A program made the translations under genes and the position numbers. Of a stretch of 8,894 bases of DNA, positions 1-5,407 are shown in pieces. Where the stretch lies: assembly GCA_026648125.1 (NCBI GenBank), contig JAPKGD010000046.1, positions 1 through 8,894 on the forward strand, given 5' to 3'. Numbering within the stretch: the stretch's first letter is position 1; every line of letters begins with the position of its first letter. This stretch comes from Bdellovibrionales bacterium. Its GTDB lineage: Bacteria; Bdellovibrionota; Bdellovibrionia; Bdellovibrionales; UBA1609. The notes under the pieces are model-generated. The model had not been told where the DNA came from and did no database searches. It saw only the letters and a list, made by a program, of their open reading frames with translations.

Positions 1-1
1 G

Positions 2-286
2 TGCGGGGACGATTTGTTTGGGCACCTGATCTCATGGCTAAACGGAGATGAAGAAGGGCGAAGTGAGTGGGCGAGAGATGCCTTTTTTAGAGAATATCGC
101 TATTCCTTTATCGATAACCTCATTGGAGCAGCTAATTACCGGCGCTTTGTGACTTGGGATGTTTCACTTCAATTTCCGATTGGTGCCACATTAACCGATC
201 TGTATTTAGCACTTCCAGAGAATCGAAATTTGGCGGAACAGCTTCGAGTTCGAAGGTTAAGGATAGACAGCGCAGTCGATCTGTAA
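2..286 (+). CDS. Unrecognised protein, C-terminal fragment (5' end outside window)
   Basis: The reading frame is open from base 2 to the TAA at 284-286, giving 94 visible residues, so the gene probably begins before the window. A TTG at 14-16 is the only visible start-like codon near the edge, has no Shine-Dalgarno sequence, and is not needed if the gene continues upstream. The fragment is soluble-looking, with many aromatic residues in the middle (FFREYRYSF, YRRFVTWDV) and a charged C-terminus (VRRLRIDSAVDL). No signal peptide, membrane segment or family motif is recognisable, so no function is offered. Its last 30 bases overlap the 3' end of the convergent radical SAM gene. Support for being real comes from the open left edge and an ordinary protein-like composition; a chance frame remains possible. 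Confidence 0.5.
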   Translation, partial: CGDDLFGHLISWLNGDEEGRSEWARDAFFREYRYSFIDNLIGAANYRRFVTWDVSLQFPIGATLTDLYLALPENRNLAEQLRVRRLRIDSAVDL

Positions 287-1093
287 TTTTCTCTTTAATC
301 GCGACTCAATAGTATAGAGGGTGTCTTCATCTGCTTTAATGATGCCGGATTCCGCTGGTATTCGAGCGATTGTGTAAATCTGTACCAATTTGGGCTTTAT
401 AATGCCAATTGTCTCCATCCATTCTTCGAGGACTTCATTCTTGGTATTGTCATAGGCGCCTTTCACAAAAAGGCTCTGCACGATAACGTTATCAAGCTTT
501 CGTATTCCAGCCGTGAGTTTACTGACATTCGCTCTTATCAAGGGGCGATTGAATTGCTTTAGGACTAAATCTCCACCCGCATCAACTTTTACAATTCGTT
601 CATTGAGTAAATTGAGACTTTGCACCACGCGCCGACTGTCGCAATGTGCGCCATTGGTGAGAATGACGACGGGCACTTCGGGGACCAAGTCCGATCGGGC
701 GGCTAAAATTGCATCGACACATTGATCGAACTCAGGGTGAAGAGTGGGCTCGCCGTTTCCAGAAATTGTAATATTATTCAGAGCGATACTTTCTTGAGTG
801 ACTTCGCGTAGTTTTACTCGAAGACTCTCGCCAATCTGGGCGACTGTTGGGAAAAACTCAGATTGCTTTAGTTCATTCATACGATTTTCTGTGGGCCCCA
901 ACTCACAATAGGAGCAGTCGTAGGAGCAGATTTTTTTGTCACCGAGGAGGTTTACTCCCAGACTCAAGCCTAGTCGGCGCGATGAAATTGGCCCATAGAC
1001 GAGGCCCATGGGCTCAGTTATGGCTTTCAATCCAGAATATTCGGCAGACGGCTTAGGGAATCCCATGTCTATTCTTATTTTGCCAGTCTCCAT
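257..1093 (-). CDS. Radical SAM protein, COG0731-like Fe-S oxidoreductase
   Basis: A radical SAM enzyme that should bind a [4Fe-4S] cluster and cleave S-adenosylmethionine to a 5'-deoxyadenosyl radical; the substrate of this bacterial branch is not known to me. Visible signatures, numbered from the ATG at 1093: family-typical VYGPISSRRLGLSLGVNLL near 32-50, the cluster motif CSYDCSYC with Cys56, Cys60 and Cys63, the SAM-binding segment SGNGEPTLHP at 111-120, VKVDAGG at 168-174, NRP at 182-184, and FVKGAYDN plus VQIYTIAR at 209-216 and 237-244. This order matches the COG0731 group distantly related to TYW1. The start is uncertain: relatives usually begin a few residues before VYGPISSRR, so ATG codons at residue 10 (base 1066) or 29 (base 1009) are alternatives, and none of the three has a good Shine-Dalgarno sequence. 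It is cytoplasmic, divergent from the gene at 1142 and convergent with the left-edge gene. Confidence 0.88.
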   Translation of the reverse strand: METGKIRIDMGFPKPSAEYSGLKAITEPMGLVYGPISSRRLGLSLGVNLLGDKKICSYDCSYCELGPTENRMNELKQSEFFPTVAQIGESLRVKLREVTQESIALNNITISGNGEPTLHPEFDQCVDAILAARSDLVPEVPVVILTNGAHCDSRRVVQSLNLLNERIVKVDAGGDLVLKQFNRPLIRANVSKLTAGIRKLDNVIVQSLFVKGAYDNTKNEVLEEWMETIGIIKPKLVQIYTIARIPAESGIIKADEDTLYTIESRLKRKLQIDCAVYP

Positions 1094-1141
1094 ACGTTTT
1101 ACAAGTTGAGAGGTTAGAGAGTTAAAATTAAACTGGTCATC
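1094..1141. promoter_or_regulatory. Short divergent intergenic region, likely two promoters
   Basis: This 48-base AT-rich spacer is the only place for promoters of both flanking divergent genes unless they lie inside coding sequence. On the minus strand a weak pair can be read: TTAACT (1120-1125) and TAAAAC (1096-1101) with an 18-base spacer, each matching the sigma-70 consensus at four of six positions. If real, transcription would begin near 1089, inside the long form of the radical SAM gene, which would favour one of its downstream starts. On the plus strand TAAAAT (1122-1127) resembles a -10 box, but no -35 is evident at the proper distance. No operator repeat is seen. Confidence 0.3.
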
Positions 1142-1750
1142 ATGCTAGGGAATTCAAGAGCGTTAATTTGCATAGTCCTAACAATTTTACTTTTTCAGAT
1201 GTCGCAGGTTGACGCGCAAGACGCACATTCGGCTCAATTTCCTGGGTTTCGTGCCGGGCAGTCGGGTCTGGGAGTGCTTTTAGGGTGGCCCTTTGGCGGT
1301 CGATATCAGAAATGGCTAACTTGGAAGCGAGCAGTCTTTTTTGATGTTGGATATCAAACGGATGGATTTTTAGTCGGCGGTGCCAATTATTCTTTTTACC
1401 TCTTTAGTGAAGACGATCGGTGGCGAATCAAGCGCAGCGTAGGAACAATATTATACAATGTCTTTATCGGTGCTACGGGTGGATACTATTTGGGAGACGA
1501 AAGAGAAGAGAGAATTCGTCTCGGTATTCGACCGGGCGGCGCTTTCGAGTACTTGTTTCCAGCCTCGGACTGGGCCTTTCGGGCAGAAGTGGCCCCCGTC
1601 GTTTACATTAGTGGAAAGACGGCAGCTGGTGTCCAAGCGGGTATTGTATTTATGCGATATTTGGGCGGCGAGAAGTCAAAGTCTGACTCAAACAGAGGAA
1701 AAAAGAAGCAGAAGGATTCTGTCGGTCAAGACGAAGATTGGAACTTCTAG
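1142..1750 (+). CDS. Secreted small beta-barrel-like outer membrane protein
   Basis: The 202-residue protein opens with a classical signal peptide: Arg6, a hydrophobic core at about 7-19, and a likely signal peptidase I site after VDA (Ala25). The mature part has alternating polar and hydrophobic strands rich in Gly and aromatic residues (SGLGVLLGWPFGG 41-53, AVFFDVGYQ 64-72, VGGANYSFYLF 78-88, RIRLGIRPGGAFEYLF 124-139, AFRAEVAPVVYISG 145-158, AGVQAGIVFMRYL 162-174). This resembles small eight-stranded barrels of the Borrelia BAPKO_0422 / DUF3996 kind, found in number in Bdellovibrio-like genomes; the family match is from memory. After the last apparent strand comes a charged, lysine-rich tail (about 176-199) ending in WNF. 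No clear Shine-Dalgarno sequence precedes the ATG, but later starts would destroy the signal peptide. The stop lies one base from the stop of the convergent operon. Specific function unknown. Confidence 0.8.
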   Translation: MLGNSRALICIVLTILLFQMSQVDAQDAHSAQFPGFRAGQSGLGVLLGWPFGGRYQKWLTWKRAVFFDVGYQTDGFLVGGANYSFYLFSEDDRWRIKRSVGTILYNVFIGATGGYYLGDEREERIRLGIRPGGAFEYLFPASDWAFRAEVAPVVYISGKTAAGVQAGIVFMRYLGGEKSKSDSNRGKKKQKDSVGQDEDWNF

Positions 1751-1751
1751 A

Positions 1752-2435
1752 TCATTCTAAATTGAGCAATCCCAGCCAAAATGGCAAATCAGGTGAATGA
1801 TTGGCGAGGACTTGACTGAGCCCTTTAAGGTCTCGGCGCTCTTCGCTTAGGGCCAAAAGGCGTGGAGGGATGAGACTTCTATGAAGTAGTATCAACTGGT
1901 CGTTGGCTTCAAGGCGAGCCGTTTGAACGGCAAAATTGGAAGTTTCTGAGATCCCTAAGAGTGCATTAGGCAATGGCGCCAAGAGCTGGGATTTTCCTGA
2001 ATTATAAAGTGCCAAATCGGGAGCGCCAGAAAGGACCTGAAGATCAAATCCACTCCGATTAAGAAGGAGGTGTGGACCTCCAATCTGAGCGAAACAAAAT
2101 TCTCGATCAAATTTAGCTCCCACAAAGAGCTCAACTCCACCGTGGTACTCAGCTCTGTTCTCTTCGCGACGGATTGTATCATTGGCGAGCATAATCGAAA
2201 TTCTAAGATTGTTAGCCATGGGAGAAAGAGTGGTAATTGTCGCAAAAGGTGAAGTCACTTCTTCATCGGCCCGAGCGGACATGAAGAAATCGAGAATTGA
2301 TTGAATCACCTTTTTGGCAACTGAGCGATTTCCCCATGGGGTTGCGACGATGCAAAGGTTGCCTTGGGGATCGCAGTGAATTTCAGGACGAGGCCGAAAG
2401 ATTTTGCCGGAGTAGGAACGTTCAAGGAGTTCCAT
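1752..2435 (-). CDS. PP2C-fold protein, catalytically degenerate (pseudophosphatase)
   Basis: 227 residues, close to the usual length of a bacterial PP2C Ser/Thr phosphatase domain, with the family's segment order but none of its catalytic motifs. The region GNLCIVATPWGNRSVAKKVI (25-44) occupies the place of the VADGMGG...AS motif, with TPWGN replacing DGMGG. AND at 84-86 and GGVELFVG (99-106) fit the following helix and strand. FAQIGGPHLLLNRSG (115-129) sits where VGDSRxYLxRxG is expected, with GGPH replacing GDSR. LEANDQLILLHRSL (175-188) corresponds to the L-pGD-LLLxSDGL segment, with HRSL replacing SDGL. The C-terminal DN motif is also absent. The metal-binding Asp residues are therefore missing and catalysis is not expected. 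It is the last gene of the operon, its ATG overlapping the preceding stop (TAATG), which fixes the start. PP2C proteins often accompany FHA proteins and Ser/Thr kinases; here a binding or regulatory role is inferred. The fold call rests on pattern only. Confidence 0.7.
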   Translation of the reverse strand: MELLERSYSGKIFRPRPEIHCDPQGNLCIVATPWGNRSVAKKVIQSILDFFMSARADEEVTSPFATITTLSPMANNLRISIMLANDTIRREENRAEYHGGVELFVGAKFDREFCFAQIGGPHLLLNRSGFDLQVLSGAPDLALYNSGKSQLLAPLPNALLGISETSNFAVQTARLEANDQLILLHRSLIPPRLLALSEERRDLKGLSQVLANHSPDLPFWLGLLNLE

Positions 2436-2449
2436 TAGGAGCCCCCATA
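2433..2449 (-). promoter_or_regulatory. TAATG stop-start junction with embedded GGGGG ribosome site
   Basis: Read on the minus strand this is TATGGGGGCTCCTAATG. It encodes the end of the upstream FHA protein (YGGS, stop) and the start of the PP2C-like gene, the stop TAA and start ATG sharing one base. The run of five G lies exactly six bases before the ATG and can pair with the anti-Shine-Dalgarno CCUCC using one G-U wobble. It matches the tadC/DUF192 junction in 15 of 17 bases. Reinitiation or coupled translation is the likely consequence. Confidence 0.6.
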
Positions 2450-4420
2450 CTTTTGCAGATTGCGCTTGGCTTTGTTGTAATATTCATCACCAGGAATGGC
2501 CTTTTCCAAAATTTGTCGCCAGCGCTCTTTAGCGGAATCGACGTTGCCCATGCTCTCTTCAAGAACACTGTCTTCATAGATTGACTTCATTTCCTTGAGA
2601 GACTTCGCCATGGCTTGACTACGCATGTTTTGTGCTTCGCTGTTGGAGGGATCCTCCTTGAGGGCCTTCTCACAGTTTGTAAATGCTGTTCTATAAAGGT
2701 TTTTATCGAGGCTTTCCTTACAGAGACTCAAGAGCCCCGCGACCTTTTGAGTCAATTCTTTGCGGACATTAGCTAGGTCTCTTTGGGCATCCATTTTCTC
2801 TCGATCAAGAGCGGGGTAGGAGCCGTTGAGAAATTTTTCATATTCAGAAATAGCCTTTATCAACTGGCCCTGTTTATAAAGAGCGCGTGCTTTCTCAAAT
2901 TGTTTCTGACCAGCTGCTCGGCGTTGGTTTGATGCATCGATCGACTGCTGCTTTCTCTCTCGCTGATCCTCTTTGGACTGAACTTCAATAATAAGTGCAG
3001 TGATCGACGAGTGCTCAGGGTCTCTCTCAATCGCTGGCGCGAGGCAGCGTCGAATCTCATCTACCGTGGTACTATCTCTGAGGCCGCGCCGACAATCATC
3101 TACAAATTGCATAATAACTTGTTCGGCTTCTTTTCTCTCACGCTCTTGTCTCTCTTTGTCAGCGGCTGCACGAACAAGATTTAATCCGTTCTGACAGTAC
3201 GTCTCAAGTTCCTTAGAGTTATCAAAAGCTGGAACAATCTCATGTACTTTTTTAACTTCACTTAAGCAAAGCTCATAGCGACCCTGTAAATACATATTTT
3301 TAGCCAGAGTGAACGAATCTTTTACCGCCTGCTGCTGATCTTTTCCGAGTTGGTCAAAGGTCGGCGAGCTGCTCGCATTTTCTGCTTTATCCGGGTCAGT
3401 TTTGGTTGTGGGAGCGTCTGGTTTTTGTCCAAACAGGCCATACAAAATGATCGGCACAAGAATGATGAGAGCCTTGCGAACTAAGGAATTTGATGCGGGC
3501 TTGGGAGGTGGAGGAGTGCCCCATGCCTCAGCGTATCCGCTAGAAGGGTCATATTTGACGACATTGGCTTGAGCCATCTCCTGAGGGTAGGCCATGGGCA
3601 TTGGTGCTGGTTGCATTTCACTGGGGGGAGCAACAGCCTGTGGAATTATCGCGGGAACCCGTGCGTGAAAACCTAGATCGCGAATTTCAAAAGTGAGTTT
3701 TGTCCCGGCGACTTTAATAACGTCGCCGCTCGTCAGCTGCCAGGGCTCATTGGCGGAAATGGTTTCGTCGTTGAGCATTGTGCCATTGGCGCTGCCCAAG
3801 TCAGTGACAAAATAACCATCCTCGGTCCGGAGGAGTTCAAAGTGCCTTCGGCTTGCTCGAGGCTCATCAAGTGGAATTTCACAATGAGGGTCGCGCCCCG
3901 CCACCCAGAGGTGTCCTTCAAGGCGTAGAACCTCTTCGCGCCCTTTTCTCGAGGAGATTCTTAGAAAGGCATTCAATGAGCTGACACCAGCCATTGTCGC
4001 TTCATGGTTACCCACATCTGGCACGATTTCTTGAGGTTGCGGGGCTACTACGGTCGGCAGCTTGGGTTCTTGATCTAATTGAATTGAGGGCTCAACCGGC
4101 TCTTCAGCGGGCGCAACTTCCACGACTTCATTAAGAATAAAGATAAACTCAAAAGGCGCGGCAGAGAACGAAAGATCTCGATTCAATTCGATGATTTTGG
4201 CGGCTTCACCGTCAACAATGAGATCTCCGAAGCGAGCGAGTAACTCAACGATCCAAACGCCATCGCGCTGACAAAATTTGAGATGATGTCGGGAGATCCC
4301 TCTCTGCACAGGAAGAACAATGGCAGAGTCTTCAGCTCGCCCAACCAAATACTCGCGGCCCTCCTCGAGGGTCAGTGTGCCGAGCTCTTGAGCGAGTAGT
4401 TTTACGACGACTTTTGCCAT
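2435..4420 (-). CDS. Double-FHA, single-TM, TPR-repeat membrane protein
   Basis: 661 residues. FHA domains bind phosphothreonine peptides; TPR repeats bind proteins. The first FHA (about 4-95) keeps Gly27-Arg28 and SRHH (43-46) but lacks the NG(T) loop, reading RFGDLIVDG instead, so it may not bind phosphopeptides. After an acidic, proline-rich linker (98-145) the second FHA (about 152-246) is canonical: Gly175-Arg176, SRRH at 190-193 and GSANGT at 209-214. A Pro/Met-rich linker (250-309) leads to one membrane helix at about 313-330, preceded by Lys/Arg. The C-terminal half contains a charged helical stretch (415-505) and TPR-like repeats near 370-397, 509-532, 564-598 and 615-655. By the positive-inside rule the FHA part is cytoplasmic and the TPR part periplasmic, which is an inference. 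The ATG directly follows the stop of the upstream gene (TAGATG) and is preceded by GAGGAG. The family-level function is not known; a phosphorylation-responsive scaffold fits. Confidence 0.88.
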   Translation of the reverse strand: MAKVVVKLLAQELGTLTLEEGREYLVGRAEDSAIVLPVQRGISRHHLKFCQRDGVWIVELLARFGDLIVDGEAAKIIELNRDLSFSAAPFEFIFILNEVVEVAPAEEPVEPSIQLDQEPKLPTVVAPQPQEIVPDVGNHEATMAGVSSLNAFLRISSRKGREEVLRLEGHLWVAGRDPHCEIPLDEPRASRRHFELLRTEDGYFVTDLGSANGTMLNDETISANEPWQLTSGDVIKVAGTKLTFEIRDLGFHARVPAIIPQAVAPPSEMQPAPMPMAYPQEMAQANVVKYDPSSGYAEAWGTPPPPKPASNSLVRKALIILVPIILYGLFGQKPDAPTTKTDPDKAENASSSPTFDQLGKDQQQAVKDSFTLAKNMYLQGRYELCLSEVKKVHEIVPAFDNSKELETYCQNGLNLVRAAADKERQERERKEAEQVIMQFVDDCRRGLRDSTTVDEIRRCLAPAIERDPEHSSITALIIEVQSKEDQRERKQQSIDASNQRRAAGQKQFEKARALYKQGQLIKAISEYEKFLNGSYPALDREKMDAQRDLANVRKELTQKVAGLLSLCKESLDKNLYRTAFTNCEKALKEDPSNSEAQNMRSQAMAKSLKEMKSIYEDSVLEESMGNVDSAKERWRQILEKAIPGDEYYNKAKRNLQKYGGS

Positions 4421-5407
4421 CTAAAATCTCTCCTCAAGTTGGGCCGAACACGCTTCAAGGTTGGCTTTCGCCTCCTGGTAGCGTTTATTTGTGGAATCTT
4501 TCACCATAAACATTACGTTCTTAAAAGCGGAGGCACATGCGCCATATTGGTTCTGATCGCGATATTTTTTGCCAAGAACCATATGATATTGAATCAGTTC
4601 ATCAAATTTTCTCTGTGAAAGTCGAAGATATCGAGTACAGAGCACGTGTTGCGGATAAAGGGATAGGCAGGCCTGAAACGAGCTCATGGCCCGTTCAAAT
4701 TGACCTTTTCGGTAGTCGCGAAAGCCAACCACAAAAGACTCTTGAGCTTTGTTATAGCCAACGTCATTAACGGAAACGTCCTTTGGTCGCCGACGGGCCC
4801 TCTCAAGAACGGTCTGCACGGCCTTTGTTTCAGCTTCAATCTGTTGATCACTGACTTTGGGCTTATTGTCAGAATTGTTTCCGCTTAGGCCCATCCATAA
4901 TATAAGTCCAATTGCACCGATGGCCACCCATCTGAAGGAATTGGATTTTGGCTTGGCCCGACGAAGGTGGGGCTGAGAATATCCTTGATGAGGAAAGGGA
5001 GCTGCAGCGCCGCCCGACATCATGGCGGGAGGATACCCAGGGGATTGAATGTGGGATCGATCACGCGGCGCCAACGCACCCGCAGATTTGAAAGAGAGTC
5101 TTAGTTCTGTGTGACCTAACTGAATGACTGAGTTGTCTTTAAGAACAGCTGACTTACATTCACGTCCGTCGACTTGAATCATATTACGATCAGTTATATC
5201 GTGTATTTCGATTCCTGAATTTGTAAAAATGATCTCTGCGTGGTTACGGCTACATTTTGGGTCGACGATGATAATGTCGTTATCAGGTCCGCGCCCTAAG
5301 CTGACTCGACCGGAGACCAAACGGTAAACCGTTCCCTTGGACGGTCCATTGAGGACAGTCAGTATGGTCTCAGCGCCAGATGTCATGGCAAGGGCAGTAG
5401 ATTTCAA
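4421..5407 (-). CDS. FHA, single-TM, TPR-repeat membrane protein (TTG start)
   Basis: 328 residues. An N-terminal FHA domain (about 13-108) has Gly38-Arg39 and SRNH at 53-56; the loop that normally reads GSxNGTxVNG is TDRNMIQVDG, keeping Asn75 but losing the Gly and Thr after it, so phosphothreonine binding may be weakened or altered. A Gly/Pro-rich linker follows (about 110-148), then a basic patch RRAKPK (149-154) and one membrane helix at about 159-174. The C-terminal part has two TPR-like pairs, about 223-253 and 274-305. The basic residues before the helix predict a cytoplasmic FHA and a periplasmic TPR domain. It repeats the plan of the next gene on a smaller scale, suggesting duplication within the operon. 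The start is TTG (5407-5405), overlapping the upstream TGA as TTGA and preceded by GGGGGTGAG; the in-frame ATG at residue 8 has no Shine-Dalgarno sequence. Likely role: membrane adaptor in the same complex as its neighbours, by inference. Confidence 0.85.
   Translation of the reverse strand: MKSTALAMTSGAETILTVLNGPSKGTVYRLVSGRVSLGRGPDNDIIIVDPKCSRNHAEIIFTNSGIEIHDITDRNMIQVDGRECKSAVLKDNSVIQLGHTELRLSFKSAGALAPRDRSHIQSPGYPPAMMSGGAAAPFPHQGYSQPHLRRAKPKSNSFRWVAIGAIGLILWMGLSGNNSDNKPKVSDQQIEAETKAVQTVLERARRRPKDVSVNDVGYNKAQESFVVGFRDYRKGQFERAMSSFQACLSLYPQHVLCTRYLRLSQRKFDELIQYHMVLGKKYRDQNQYGACASAFKNVMFMVKDSTNKRYQEAKANLEACSAQLEERF
4428..4435 (-). promoter_or_regulatory. Ribosome binding site of the double-FHA gene
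   Basis: GAGGAGAG on the minus strand, seven bases before the ATG at 4420-4418, lies inside the last codons of the preceding gene. It decides the start and indicates that the gene is translated from the operon message rather than from a separate leader. Confidence 0.7.

Noticed and set aside
242..255. Perfect inverted repeat CTTCGA-GT-TCGAAG just past the radical SAM stop, a possible terminator.
   Set aside because: Only a six-base stem with a two-base loop, no T run follows on the minus strand, and it lies inside the left-edge coding frame.
1458..1760. 100-residue plus-strand frame.
   Set aside because: Lies in another frame over the barrel-protein gene, whose signal peptide and strand pattern are convincing; the alternative product shows no domain or start signal.
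1752..2435. Active PP2C phosphatase for the FHA signalling set.
   Set aside because: None of the Asp-containing metal motifs is present at the expected places.
2297..2584. 95-residue plus-strand frame across the FHA/PP2C junction.
   Set aside because: Antisense to two overlapping genes, with no ribosome site or recognisable motif.
4537..4888. Plus-strand frames of 77 and 62 residues opposite the small FHA-TPR gene.
   Set aside because: Shadow frames of the TPR-coding strand; no start signal and no conserved feature.
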